A stretch of DNA of 64,000 bases, from NCBI RefSeq assembly GCF_000721265.1, contig NZ_JOFZ01000010.1, positions 248,001 to 312,000 on the forward strand, given 5' to 3'. The first letter of the stretch is position 1, and the number at the start of each line of letters is the position of its first letter. The position numbers were made by a program, and so were the translations under genes. Positions 27,645 through 36,528 of this stretch are shown in pieces. Source of the DNA: Streptomyces sp. NRRL F-5126. Lineage in GTDB: Bacteria > Actinomycetota > Actinomycetes > Streptomycetales > Streptomycetaceae. The notes below the pieces were generated by a model. It was not told the origin of the DNA. It made no database searches and was given only the letters and a program-made list of their open reading frames with translations.

Positions 27645-29170
27645 CGGCTCTCCCCCACACCTTCCATGGCGGCCACCAGTTCCCTGTCGCTCCACCCGCT
27701 CCCGAACGCGGCCACCACACGCCCGTGGAACAGGGCGAGCACGCGGTCGCACACGCGCAGGTCGTCCAGCTCGTCCGAGACGATCACCGCCGCCCTGCCC
27801 TCGTCCGCCACCCGGCGCACCACGCCGAGCAGCGAGTCCTTGGACCTGACGTCCACGCCCGCCGTGGGCCGCACGGCGACGAGCACGTCGGGGTCGCGCG
27901 CCAGGGCACGCGCCACCACGACCTTCTGCTGGTTGCCGCCGGACAGCCCGGTCACCGGCTGCCCAGGACCTGTCGTCTTGATGTCGAGCGCCTCGATCAT
28001 CGACCGCGCGAACGCCCGTGTACGGGAGGGCAGTACGGTCCCCCAGGGGCCGAGCCGGCCGGCGACGGTGAGCGTGGCGTTCTCCGCGACGCTGCGGGTC
28101 TCGACCAGCCCCTGGCGGTGCCGGTCCTCAGGGATGTAGCCGATGCCCGCCTCCAGCGCGTCGGGCACGCTGCCCGGCCTGACCGTCCGGCCGCGCACCA
28201 CGACGCTGCCCGACGTGGCCGACCGCATCCCGACCAGGATCTCGCCGAGCGCGGTGGTGCCGCTCGCGGCGGCCCCCGCCACGCCGAGCACCTCGCCGGG
28301 CACGACCTCCAGGTCAAGCGGTTCGAACGCCCCGTCGAGCGAGAGCCGCTCGGTGCGCAGGACGGGTCCGGAGCGCGCGGCGGCCGCGTTCCGGCCGGCG
28401 TGCCAGGTCGTCGCCGTCTTCGCGGCGTCGCCGGTCATCGCCGCCACCAGGTCGTCCTTGGACAGGTCGGCCACGTCCGCGCTGAGCACGTGCTTCGCGT
28501 CGCGGTAGACGGTGACGGCGGAGCAGAGCTCGTACACCTCCTGCAGATGGTGCGAGATGAACAGGAACGCGACGCCCTGCTCGCGCAGTTCGCGCACCTT
28601 GCCGAACAGCCTCTGGATGCCTCGCGCGTCGAGCTGCGCGGTCGGCTCGTCCAGGACGATCAGTCGGGCGCCGAACGAAAGCGCCCGCGCGATCTCGACG
28701 AACTGCCGCTGCTCGACCGTCAGTTCCCTGGCCCGCACGGTGGGGTCGACGTCCACGCCGTACCCGGCGAGCAGCTCGGCGGCTCTCCCGCGAAGGGCGC
28801 GCCAGCCGATGAGACGGCCCGAACCGGCGCCCGATCCGCCGAAGTTGTTGAGGAAGAGGTTCTCCGCGACGGTCAGGTCGGGGACCACCATGGACCTCTG
28901 GTAGACGCAGGCGACCTTCGACTGCCAGGCCGCCGTGTCCCCGTAGGCGGGGGCGGGCTCACCGCCGAAGGCCACGCGGCCCTCGTCCGGCCTGTGCAGG
29001 CCTGTGACCACACTGACCAGGGTGGACTTGCCCGCTCCGTTGCGCCCGACGAGTGCGTGCGACTCGCCCGGGCGCACCGTGAGCCGTACCCCGTCGAGCG
29101 CCACGGTCGAGCCGAAGCGCTTGACGATGCCTTCCGCGTGCACCGCGGCGGGTGCTGCTCCGGTTTCCAC
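27641..29170 (-). CDS. Sugar ABC transporter ATP-binding protein (two NBDs, RbsA/MglA type)
   Basis: A duplicated ATPase of 509 aa. The first domain has Walker A GRNGAGKST (about residue 37) and Walker B LIVLDEPTA. The second has an intact signature, LSGGNQQK, but a Walker A position that reads GAAASGTT and a Walker B position that reads VLVAVRPTAGVD, where the usual LxxDEPT is lost. One degenerate site is common in this family, but loss of both Asp and Glu is more than usual. GTG 29170 starts 2 nt after the SBP stop; the open frame upstream is shadow. Confidence 0.9.
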   Translation of the reverse strand: METGAAPAAVHAEGIVKRFGSTVALDGVRLTVRPGESHALVGRNGAGKSTLVSVVTGLHRPDEGRVAFGGEPAPAYGDTAAWQSKVACVYQRSMVVPDLTVAENLFLNNFGGSGAGSGRLIGWRALRGRAAELLAGYGVDVDPTVRARELTVEQRQFVEIARALSFGARLIVLDEPTAQLDARGIQRLFGKVRELREQGVAFLFISHHLQEVYELCSAVTVYRDAKHVLSADVADLSKDDLVAAMTGDAAKTATTWHAGRNAAAARSGPVLRTERLSLDGAFEPLDLEVVPGEVLGVAGAAASGTTALGEILVGMRSATSGSVVVRGRTVRPGSVPDALEAGIGYIPEDRHRQGLVETRSVAENATLTVAGRLGPWGTVLPSRTRAFARSMIEALDIKTTGPGQPVTGLSGGNQQKVVVARALARDPDVLVAVRPTAGVDVRSKDSLLGVVRRVADEGRAAVIVSDELDDLRVCDRVLALFHGRVVAAFGSGWSDRELVAAMEGVGESR

Positions 29171-29172
29171 GG

Positions 29173-30240
29173 CTACTTCTTCTTGTCCAGCTGGTTGGCC
29201 CACAGGTGCGGGTCGTCGACGTTCTTCCTCGTCACCAGCGGGGCCGGGAGCTGGTCCTCGAACCCACCGGGGATCTTCACGATCGTGGAGTCGTGGTCCG
29301 TGGGTCCCGCCTTCTGCTTCTTGCCCTCCAGCGCGTCCTTCGCGTACGTGAGGGCGTACTTGGCGTACAGGTCGGCGGGCTGGGAGATCGTCGCGTCGAT
29401 CTGGCCCTTGCGGATCGCGTCGAGCTCCTGCGGGATGCCGTCGTTGGAGATGATCGTGATGTGCCCCTTGGTGCCCGCCGGCTTCAGCAGGTGCTTCTGC
29501 TGGAGCAGCGAGAGCGTGGGCGCGAGGAAGACGCCGCCCGCCTGCATGTAGAGGCCGTCGAGGTGGGGATTGGCGGCCAGTGTGGACTGGAGCTTGGAGG
29601 ACGCCACGTCGCCCTTCCAGTCGGTGGCCAGCTCGATGACCTTGATGCCGGGGTACTTCTTGTCCATGCAGGACTTGAACGCCCGTGAGCGGTCGCGGCC
29701 GTTGATGGAGGAGAGGTCGCCCTCGAACTCCGCGACGGTGCCCTTCCCCTTCAGCTGCCCTCCGAGGTACTCGCACGCCTTGGTGCCGTAGGCGACGTTG
29801 TCGGCGCGCACCACCATGTACACCTTGCCCTTGTCGGGCCTGGTGTCGACGCTGACCACGGGTATCTTCTTGTCGCTGAGCCTGCGGAGCGTCTCGGCGA
29901 CCGCGCCGGTGTCCTGCGGCGCCATCACGATGGCCTTCGCACCCTGATCGGTCAGTGCCTGCACGTTCGAGGCGAGCTTGCCGATGTCGTTCTGCGAGTT
30001 CGTCAGCGGCAGCGCGTCGACGGCGCCGTTCTCTATGTCCTTCTGTATGTAGCTCTGGTACGAGTTCCAGAAGTCGGTGTCGCTGCGCGGCAGGTCGATG
30101 CCCACCTTGCCACCGCCCGAGTCGCTGCCGCCGCCCCTGTTGCAGCCCGCGAGGGCCGCGGCGGACAGCAGCACTGCGCAGGCGGCGGCGGTCGTCCGGT
30201 GCCTGCCGAAGGGGGCTCGCCCCACGGTGTTTCGGAGCAT
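29173..30240 (-). CDS. Sugar ABC transporter substrate-binding lipoprotein (type 1 fold)
   Basis: A solute-binding protein of 355 aa. The signal peptide ends in a lipobox (ALAGC, Cys33), then a Gly/Ser linker, then a Peripla_BP_4-type domain with DFWNSYQSYIQ, IVMAPQDTGA and ISNDGIPQELDAI segments typical of ribose-class binding proteins. Ligand identity is not directly visible. The linked dehydratase suggests L-fucose, L-fuconate or a related deoxy-sugar acid. It lies 31 bp after the dehydratase gene, first of the three transporter genes. Confidence 0.9.
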   Translation of the reverse strand: MLRNTVGRAPFGRHRTTAAACAVLLSAAALAGCNRGGGSDSGGGKVGIDLPRSDTDFWNSYQSYIQKDIENGAVDALPLTNSQNDIGKLASNVQALTDQGAKAIVMAPQDTGAVAETLRRLSDKKIPVVSVDTRPDKGKVYMVVRADNVAYGTKACEYLGGQLKGKGTVAEFEGDLSSINGRDRSRAFKSCMDKKYPGIKVIELATDWKGDVASSKLQSTLAANPHLDGLYMQAGGVFLAPTLSLLQQKHLLKPAGTKGHITIISNDGIPQELDAIRKGQIDATISQPADLYAKYALTYAKDALEGKKQKAGPTDHDSTIVKIPGGFEDQLPAPLVTRKNVDDPHLWANQLDKKK

Positions 30241-30271
30241 GGTCGTCCCGTCCTTGGTGGAGTGTGTCGGC

Positions 30272-31579
30272 TCAGGTGGCGGTGCGGCGGGCCTGCCAGA
30301 CCGGCCCGTCCGGGTAGCTGTGCGCGGCGATCGACTCGGGCAGCATCCTGGCGGAGAAGCCGGGCGCCGTGGGTGCCAGGTAGCGGCCCGAGACGATCCG
30401 CACGGGGTCCTCGAAGTGCTCGTGCAGGTGGTCGACGTACTCGATGACCCGTCCCTCCCTCGTGCCCGAGACGGCGACGTAGTCGAACATCGAGAGGTGC
30501 TGGACGAGTTCGCACAGGCCGACGCCGCCCGCGTGCGGGCACACCGGCACCCCGTACTTGGCGGCCAGCAGCAGGATGGCCACGTTCTCGTTGACGCCGG
30601 CCACGCGCGCCGCGTCGATCTGGACGAAGTCGACGGCGCCGGCCTGCAGCAGCTGCTTGAACACGACGCGGTTGGCGACGTGTTCGCCGGTGGCGACGCG
30701 TACCGGCTGGCCCGATCTGATGGCGGCGTGCCCCAGCACGTCGTCGGGGCTGGTGGGTTCCTCGATCCAGTGCGGCTCGTACGGCGCGAGCGCCGCCATC
30801 CAGCGCAGGGCGTCGGCGACGTCCCAGCGCTGGTTGGCGTCGACGGCGATCCGCACGGAGGGGCCGACGGCGGCGCGTGCGAGTTTCATCCGCCGCACGT
30901 CGTCGCCGATGTCGCAGCCGACCTTGAGCTTGATCTGCCGGAACCCGTCGGCGACCGCCTGCCGGGCGAGCGCCACCAGCTTGCCGTCCGGGTAGCCGAT
31001 CCACCCCGGCGACGTGGTGTACGCCGGGTAGCCCTCGGCCCGCAGCGCGGCGGCGCGCTCGGCGCGGCCGGGCCGGGCGGCACGCAGGATCTCCAGCGCG
31101 TCGTCCGGTGTGAGCGCGTCGGTCAGGTAGCGGAAGTCGACCAGCGAGACGATCTCCTCGGGCGTCATGGCGGACAGGAACTCCCATACGGGCAGGCCCG
31201 CCCGGCGGGCCGCGAGGTCCCACGCCGCGTTGACGACGGCCCCCGCGGCCATGTGCATCACGCCCTTCTCGGGGCCCAGCCAGCGCAGTTGGGAGTCGTG
31301 GGTCAGGTCGTGGTGGAGCGCCGCGAGTCGGGCGGCGGTCGTGGGGGCCTGTCTGCCGAGCACGTAGCCGCGCAGCGCCTCGATCGCGGCGGCTGTCACG
31401 TCGTTGCCCCGGCCGATCGTGAAGCAGAAGCCGTGCCCTTCCGCCCCGTCCGCGGCACGCAGGACGACGTACGCCGCCGAGTAGTCGGGGTCGGGATTCA
31501 TGGCGTCGGAGCCGTCGAGCCGCTCGGAGGTGGGGAAGCGGATGTCGTGGACCTCGAACCCGGTGACTCTCTGGCTCAT
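30272..31579 (-). CDS. L-fuconate dehydratase (enolase superfamily)
   Basis: A mandelate-racemase-group enzyme of 435 aa. The N-terminal [20 protein letters not shown] is the signature of the L-fuconate dehydratase/ENOSF1 subfamily. The barrel has the KxK pair K217/K219 (IKLKVGCD), metal ligands in DANQRWD and EEPTSPDD, and the His base in CPHAGGVG. It would convert L-fuconate to 2-keto-3-deoxy-L-fuconate. Other steps of the oxidative fucose pathway (dehydrogenase, lactonase, later oxidation or aldolase) are not in the window. First gene of a four-gene operon with the sugar ABC transporter. Confidence 0.88.
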   Translation of the reverse strand: MSQRVTGFEVHDIRFPTSERLDGSDAMNPDPDYSAAYVVLRAADGAEGHGFCFTIGRGNDVTAAAIEALRGYVLGRQAPTTAARLAALHHDLTHDSQLRWLGPEKGVMHMAAGAVVNAAWDLAARRAGLPVWEFLSAMTPEEIVSLVDFRYLTDALTPDDALEILRAARPGRAERAAALRAEGYPAYTTSPGWIGYPDGKLVALARQAVADGFRQIKLKVGCDIGDDVRRMKLARAAVGPSVRIAVDANQRWDVADALRWMAALAPYEPHWIEEPTSPDDVLGHAAIRSGQPVRVATGEHVANRVVFKQLLQAGAVDFVQIDAARVAGVNENVAILLLAAKYGVPVCPHAGGVGLCELVQHLSMFDYVAVSGTREGRVIEYVDHLHEHFEDPVRIVSGRYLAPTAPGFSARMLPESIAAHSYPDGPVWQARRTAT

Positions 31580-31606
31580 GCACGCGCTCCTTCGAGCAGC
31601 GGAAGA

Positions 31607-31660
31607 ACATCGGACCTCTCGGTCATCCGATGTATAGCGTCGCTGACGCGGGACCGTCCA
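31607..31660 (-). promoter_or_regulatory. Promoter and operator of the fuconate dehydratase-ABC operon
   Basis: On the minus strand, TGGACG (31655-31660), an 18-bp spacer and TATACA (31631-31636) form a promoter. CATCCGATG (31624-31632; CATCGGATG on the gene strand) overlaps the -10. Together with ACATCGGA at 31607-31614 it makes an inverted repeat, ACATCGGA-N11-TCCGATGT. The same core precedes the GntR gene. Confidence 0.6.
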
Positions 31661-31835
31661 GAGGTTGGACGGGATTCGCCCTCAGGGGTCGGATGAATCG
31701 GCGGCAAACGGACCCAGCCCGGCGCCCGCACCGGATCTGCGCCGGTGCACACCCGGCGTACCGGATACGAGGGGTGGGCGGCTGGGAACCCGTAAGGTTG
31801 GTCCGTATGGCTAAGAACTTCGGAAGGAGGCCTGG

Positions 31836-32834
31836 GTGATCGAGCTCGAGGGGGTTCCCGAGCTGATCGACCCGGTCATGGTGGCCGCGTTCGAGGGCTG
31901 GAACGATGCCGGGGACGCGGCGTCCACGGCGGTGGCCCACCTGGACCGGGAGTGGAAGGGCGAGGTGTTCGCGGCGCTCGACGCCGAGGACTACTACGAC
32001 TTCCAGGTCAACCGGCCCACCGTGTTCACGGAAGGGGGCACGCGCAAGGTCCAGTGGCCCTCGACGCGCCTCTCCGTGGTGCGGGTGAAGGGGGAGACCC
32101 CCCGCGACCTGGTGCTGGTGCGCGGGATCGAGCCGTCGATGCGCTGGCGTTCCTTCTGCAACGAGATCCTGGGCTTCGCCCACGAGCTGGGCGTGGAGCT
32201 GGTCGTCATCCTGGGGGCCCTGCTGGGTGACACTCCGCACACGAGGCCGGTGCCTGTCAGCGGTGTCACCTCCGATCCGGCGCTCGCGCGCACGATGGAT
32301 CTGGAGGAGACCAAGTACGAGGGGCCCACGGGCATCGTCGGCATCCTCCAGGAGGCGTGCACGCACGTGGGCGTGCCGGCGGTGAGCCTGTGGGCCGCGG
32401 TGCCGCACTACGTGTCGCAGCCGCCGAACCCGAAGGCCACGCTGGCGCTGCTGAACCGTCTCGAGGATCTGCTCGGCGTCCGCGTCCCGCTGGGCGAGTT
32501 GGCGGAGGACGCGCGCGCCTGGCAGCTGGGGGTGGACCAACTCGCCTCCGAGGACAGCGAGGTGGCGGAGTACGTGCAGTCCCTGGAGGAGGCGCGGGAC
32601 ACCGCGGAACTGCCGGAGGCGTCGGGCGAGGCGATCGCCAGGGAGTTCGAGCGGTACCTCAGGCGGCGGGACGGCGAACCCGGCAGGGGCGGTCAGAACC
32701 GGGCGACCGACGGCGGCACGGGCCGCACGTGGCCCAAGCCGCCGAGGAACGGTCACGACCGGGACCAGGAGCCCGGCGGGGACGACAGCGAGAGCGACGG
32801 GTCCGGCGAGGCCGGCGATTCATCGGAGGAGTGA
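31836..32834 (+). CDS. PAC2-family protein
   Basis: A soluble protein of 332 aa in the PAC2 family, which is named after a eukaryotic proteasome-assembly chaperone. The N-terminal core (about 1-260) has the family's start ELIDPVMVAAFEGWNDAGDAAS and the GALLGDTPHTRP loop. The last about 60 residues are a disordered, charged and Gly-rich tail. Bacterial PAC2 proteins occur widely in actinomycetes and their function is not settled; a proteasome link has been suggested only by homology. GTG 31836 follows GGAGG. It is adjacent to mshC, convergent across a strong terminator. Confidence 0.88.
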   Translation: MIELEGVPELIDPVMVAAFEGWNDAGDAASTAVAHLDREWKGEVFAALDAEDYYDFQVNRPTVFTEGGTRKVQWPSTRLSVVRVKGETPRDLVLVRGIEPSMRWRSFCNEILGFAHELGVELVVILGALLGDTPHTRPVPVSGVTSDPALARTMDLEETKYEGPTGIVGILQEACTHVGVPAVSLWAAVPHYVSQPPNPKATLALLNRLEDLLGVRVPLGELAEDARAWQLGVDQLASEDSEVAEYVQSLEEARDTAELPEASGEAIAREFERYLRRRDGEPGRGGQNRATDGGTGRTWPKPPRNGHDRDQEPGGDDSESDGSGEAGDSSEE

Positions 32835-32840
32835 CCGCGG

Positions 32841-32877
32841 CGTCCGGTGCGGGAAGGCCGCCTTCCCGCACCGGACG
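32841..32877. terminator. Bidirectional terminator between PAC2 gene and mshC
   Basis: A perfect 17-bp stem with a 3-nt loop (CCG) between convergent stops at 32834 and 32891. Confidence 0.85.
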
Positions 32878-32890
32878 GCGGTGAGCCGCG

Positions 32891-34120
32891 TCAGAGAGCC
32901 ACGCCGAGCAGCGCGTCCACGGTCCGGGTGACCAGCCCCGTGGCGCTCTCGTCCGTGCCGCCCGCAGCCTCCTGGCGCTCCACCCAGCGGTCCACGGCGG
33001 CGAGCGCCGCCGGCGCGTCGAGGTCGTCGGCCAGCGCCGCGCGCACCTCGTCGACCAGGCCGTCCGCGGGCGGGCCCGCGGGGCGGGAGACGGCGGCGCG
33101 CCAGCGCGCGAGCCTGGCCACGGCGTCGGCGAGCACCTGCTCGGTCCACATCCAGTCGGAGCGGTAGTGGTGGGCGTGCAGGGCCAGCCTGATCGCCGCC
33201 GGGTCCACCCCCTCCTTGCGCAGCGTGGAGACGAAGACCAGGTTGCCCTTGGACTTCGACATCTTCTCGCCGTCGAGGCCGACCATGCCTGCGTGCACGT
33301 ACGACTTCGCGAAGGGACGCTCGCCGGTGAGCACCTGCGCGTGCGAGGCGCCCATCTCGTGGTGCGGGAAGGCGAGGTCGCTGCCGCCGCCCTGCACGTC
33401 GAAGGCCATGCCCAGGTGGTCGAGCGCGATGGACACGCACTCGATGTGCCAGCCGGGGCGGCCGGGGCCGAGGCCGGCGCCGTCCCAACTCGGCTCGCCG
33501 GGGCGGGCCGCCATCCACAGCATCGGGTCCAGCGGGTTCTTCTTGCCCGGCCGGTCGGGGTCGCCGCCGCGCTCGCCGAACAGCAGCCGCATGGCGGCGG
33601 CGTCGAGGCGCGAGACCTGGCCGAAGTCGGGGTCGCTCGCCACGGAGAAGTAGGTGTCACCCTCCAACTCGTAGGCGGCGCCCGCCTCCCGGAGTCGCTC
33701 CACCAGCGGCACGATGCGCGGAATGGCCTCGACGGCGCCGACGTAGTGCTCGGGCGGCAGGATGCGCAGCGCCGTCATGTCCTCGCGGAAGAGCGTGGTC
33801 TCGCGCTCGGCCAGTGCCGTCCAGTCCTCGCCGTCGCGCTCCGCGCGCTCCAGCAGCGGGTCGTCCACGTCCGTCACGTTCTGCACGTAGACGACCTGCC
33901 TGCCGCTGTCGAGCCACACGCGCTGCACGAGGTCGAAGGCGTTGTACGTCGCCGCGTGTCCCATGTGGGTCGCGTCGTACGGCGTGATGCCGCACACGTA
34001 TATCCGGGCGACGGGGCCGGGGGTGAGCGTGACTGGGGAGTCCGTCGAGGTGTCGTGGATCCGGATGTCGCGGCCCTTGCCGGGCAGGGCGGGGACTTCG
34101 GAGGCTGGCCAGGCATGCAT
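32891..34120 (-). CDS. mshC: Cysteine:1D-myo-inosityl 2-amino-2-deoxy-alpha-D-glucopyranoside ligase MshC
   Basis: The mycothiol-synthesis ligase (409 aa) that joins cysteine to GlcN-inositol with ATP. It derives from cysteinyl-tRNA synthetase. It has the HIGH-like THMGHA motif near residue 54, the KMSKSKGN loop near 290, zinc-site Cys and His residues ([21 protein letters not shown]), and lacks the tRNA anticodon-binding domain. Its presence places the organism among mycothiol-producing actinobacteria. It is last in a minus-strand run with the kinase-like protein, DUF3090 and a histidine phosphatase. Confidence 0.96.
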   Translation of the reverse strand: MHAWPASEVPALPGKGRDIRIHDTSTDSPVTLTPGPVARIYVCGITPYDATHMGHAATYNAFDLVQRVWLDSGRQVVYVQNVTDVDDPLLERAERDGEDWTALAERETTLFREDMTALRILPPEHYVGAVEAIPRIVPLVERLREAGAAYELEGDTYFSVASDPDFGQVSRLDAAAMRLLFGERGGDPDRPGKKNPLDPMLWMAARPGEPSWDGAGLGPGRPGWHIECVSIALDHLGMAFDVQGGGSDLAFPHHEMGASHAQVLTGERPFAKSYVHAGMVGLDGEKMSKSKGNLVFVSTLRKEGVDPAAIRLALHAHHYRSDWMWTEQVLADAVARLARWRAAVSRPAGPPADGLVDEVRAALADDLDAPAALAAVDRWVERQEAAGGTDESATGLVTRTVDALLGVAL

Positions 34121-34178
34121 GCCTTGAGCCTAACCGGACGCGGTATCCGGATACGACCCGGACGGCGGGCCCGTCCCG

Positions 34179-35069
34179 TCAGACGGGTGGCCAGGGAATG
34201 GCGGGCCACTGTCCGGACGGCTCGGGGTGGCGGCCCGTGTGGCGCAGGTCACGGACGCGGGCGCGCAGGGCCTCGGTCTCGGCGGCCGTGATCAGCGTCG
34301 CGAGGCGCGTGGCGAGGGGCGCGCCCTGCGCGAGGCCGTCCGCGAGGCGCCCGAGGGCCGCGAGCGCCTCCTCGGGCAGCGGTTCGCCCGCCCACCCCCA
34401 CAGCAGGGTGCGGAGCTTGTCGTCCACGTTGAAGGTGACGCCGTGGTCGATGGCGTACAGGCGCCCGCCGGGTGCGGTCAGCAGGTGCCCGCCCTTGCGG
34501 TCGCCGTTGTTGATCACAGCGTCCAGCACGGCGAGGCGGCGCAGCCGCTCGTCGTCCGCGTGCACGAGCAGCGCGGTCCTGCCCTCGCCCACCTCGGCGA
34601 GCCCGATGGCCTTCCAGCCGTCGACGGGCTCCTCGCCGTCCACCAGGGCCAGCAGGGGCGTCAGCAGCGTGACGGCCGAGGGGACGGCGCCGGTGTCCGC
34701 GGAGTCCGCCGGCTCCGCGGCGCTCTCCTCGCCGGCCGGCTGCTCGTCGATCCAGAGCTGGCACATGCCCTCGCCGTACGGGCCCTCGCGCAGGACCGTC
34801 GGGGGCACCAGGCCCCAGCCCATCGCCTCCGACACCTCGTACGCGGCGACCTCGCGCTGCGCGAGCGTGCCGTCGGGGAAGTCCCACAGGGGCCGCTCGC
34901 CCGCGACCGGCTTGTAGACGCAGGACGCCTCGGCGCCCTCGTAGGCGACGGTGCAGTACAGCACCGCGTTGGACGCCTCGCGAATCCGGCCGCGGACCGT
35001 CAGCTCGCCCTTGCCCAGCAGGTCGCTCACCCCGGCCCGCTCCCCCCTTCGCACGTCCGCCCCCGTCAC
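34179..35069 (-). CDS. SCO1664-family protein (PI3/4-kinase-like fold)
   Basis: A conserved actinobacterial protein of about 296 aa with no settled function. The pattern LDAVINNGDRKGGHLL followed by LYAIDHGVTF resembles the catalytic Asp and metal-binding Asp of phosphatidylinositol 3/4-kinase-like proteins. SCVYKPVAGERPLWDFP resembles the N-lobe lysine region. GTG 35069 overlaps the DUF3090 stop (GTGA), supporting coupling. The GTG at 35030 has a stronger GGGGGGAG site and could be the true start. Neighbours are mshC and DUF3090. Confidence 0.82.
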   Translation of the reverse strand: MTGADVRRGERAGVSDLLGKGELTVRGRIREASNAVLYCTVAYEGAEASCVYKPVAGERPLWDFPDGTLAQREVAAYEVSEAMGWGLVPPTVLREGPYGEGMCQLWIDEQPAGEESAAEPADSADTGAVPSAVTLLTPLLALVDGEEPVDGWKAIGLAEVGEGRTALLVHADDERLRRLAVLDAVINNGDRKGGHLLTAPGGRLYAIDHGVTFNVDDKLRTLLWGWAGEPLPEEALAALGRLADGLAQGAPLATRLATLITAAETEALRARVRDLRHTGRHPEPSGQWPAIPWPPV

Positions 35070-35656
35070 GCGCTCCGCCGGTATCCGTTCTGACGCGGGC
35101 ACACGTGTCCTTCCGGGTCGAGCGGCAGGCTGCACAGCGGGCACGGCGGGCGCCCCGCGTTGACGACGTGCAGCGCGCGCTTGGCGAACGCCCTGGCCTG
35201 CGCGCCGGACAGGCGGACCCGCAGCATCGGCGGCCCGTTCTCCTCGTCCTGCAGCAGCGCCTCCTCGGCCTCGGCGAGGTCCTCGTCGCTCTCGGCGTCG
35301 AGTTCGACGAGCGCCTGCGCCTCGACGATCATGCGCTGCTCGTCGCCGTCCCAGGCGAGCGCCATCGTGCCGACGCGGAACTCCTCCTCGATCGGTACGT
35401 CGAGCGGTGCGGAGTCCCCGACGTCGGACGGCGCGACCGCGGGGACGGGCGCGTTGCCGCCGCTGCGCCGCACGACCTCGTCGAGCAGTTCGTCGATGCG
35501 CTCGGCGAGCGCGGCGACCTGCGTCTTCTCCAGGGCGACGCTGGTCACGCGCCCCGCGGCGGACGCCTGCAGGAAGAACGTACGGCGTCCAGGCAGCCCG
35601 ACCGTACCGGCCACGAAGCGGTCCGGCGGATCGTAGAGGAACACCTGACGGGACAC
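35066..35656 (-). CDS. DUF3090-family protein
   Basis: A conserved actinobacterial protein of 196 aa. It begins VSRQVFLYDPPDRFVAGTVG and ends with a likely zinc site, CPLCSLPLDPEGHVCP. The middle has a strongly acidic stretch (about residues 115-145). The function is unknown, but it almost always neighbours the SCO1664-type gene and a phosphatase. GTG 35656 follows GGGAGA; the longer reading is not supported. It overlaps the next gene by 4 bp. Confidence 0.88.
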   Translation of the reverse strand: MSRQVFLYDPPDRFVAGTVGLPGRRTFFLQASAAGRVTSVALEKTQVAALAERIDELLDEVVRRSGGNAPVPAVAPSDVGDSAPLDVPIEEEFRVGTMALAWDGDEQRMIVEAQALVELDAESDEDLAEAEEALLQDEENGPPMLRVRLSGAQARAFAKRALHVVNAGRPPCPLCSLPLDPEGHVCPRQNGYRRSA

Positions 35657-35768
35657 GTCCTGATCTCCCTTGGGAAGTCTCGGAAAAGTCTGTGGTGCGG
35701 CGCCCTGGGCGGCCGGGTCCACGGCCGGTGACGCGTGCACGGCGCGTCCACCCTACTGCGCCCGGAGA

Positions 35769-36455
35769 TCACGGCGCGCCCGCGCCGCCTCCCACCGTTC
35801 CCGGGCCGTCGCCCTCGGCCTCGCGGGGCACCAGGGCGCCGAGATCGGCCGTGTCGCCGAGCTTGAGGAGGAAGGGCCGCAGCCTGGTGTAGGAGAGGGC
35901 CGTCACCGAGCAGGGGTCGGCGTGCAGGCGCTGGAAGAGGTCGAGGTGCATGCCGAGCGCGTCCGCGACGATCGCCTTGATGATGTCGCCGTGCGAGCAC
36001 ATCAGGAAGACGGCCTTCTCGCCGTGCTCGCGCTCGACCCGCTCGTTCCACTCGCGTACGCAGGCGACGGCGCGCGCCTGCATGGCGCGCATGGACTCGC
36101 CGCCGGGGAAGACCGCGGCGGAAGGGTGCTGCTGCACGACCTCCATGAGCGGTTCCCCGCCCAGCTCGGACAGCTTGCGGCCGGTCCAGTCGCCGTAGTC
36201 GCACTCGCTGATCCGCTCGTCCGTCACCAGCTCCGTGCCGGGGCGCGCGTCCAGCAGGGGCCGCAGGGTCTGGGTGCACCGCTGGAGCGGACTGGAGACG
36301 ACGGCGGCGAACGGGATGCCGTCGAGCCGCGCGGGCAGCGCGGCCGCCTGCGCGGCGCCGCGCTCGTCCAGCTCCACGCCGGGCGTACGGCCGGCGAGCA
36401 GGCCCGAGGTATTGGCGGTGGAGCGTCCATGACGTACGAGGATCAGCGTGGCCAT
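35769..36455 (-). CDS. Histidine phosphatase family protein (MSMEG_4193 type)
   Basis: A phosphoglycerate-mutase-like phosphatase of 228 aa. The catalytic LVRHGRSTAN motif is near residue 6, with second-site Arg in SSPLQRC, the Glu in ISECDYGDW, and the C-terminal His in CSHGDII. The substrate is unknown. The start at 36455 places RHG at the expected distance from the N-terminus. It leads the minus-strand group with DUF3090, the SCO1664-type gene and mshC, and is divergent from corA. Confidence 0.9.
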   Translation of the reverse strand: MATLILVRHGRSTANTSGLLAGRTPGVELDERGAAQAAALPARLDGIPFAAVVSSPLQRCTQTLRPLLDARPGTELVTDERISECDYGDWTGRKLSELGGEPLMEVVQQHPSAAVFPGGESMRAMQARAVACVREWNERVEREHGEKAVFLMCSHGDIIKAIVADALGMHLDLFQRLHADPCSVTALSYTRLRPFLLKLGDTADLGALVPREAEGDGPGTVGGGAGAP

Positions 36456-36528
36456 GGCCGCCAGCGTAGCCACCCGTCGCGGGACACCGGGTGGCGCCGG
36501 GGGCGTGCGGCGGGGGCGAGCGGGAAGA

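Noticed and set aside
20698..27720. A 2340-codon open frame on the minus strand across gylR, glpFKD and the GntR gene
   Set aside because: It mirrors well-supported genes on the other strand and reads as Arg/Ala/Gly-rich noise. Very GC-rich DNA gives long antisense frames.
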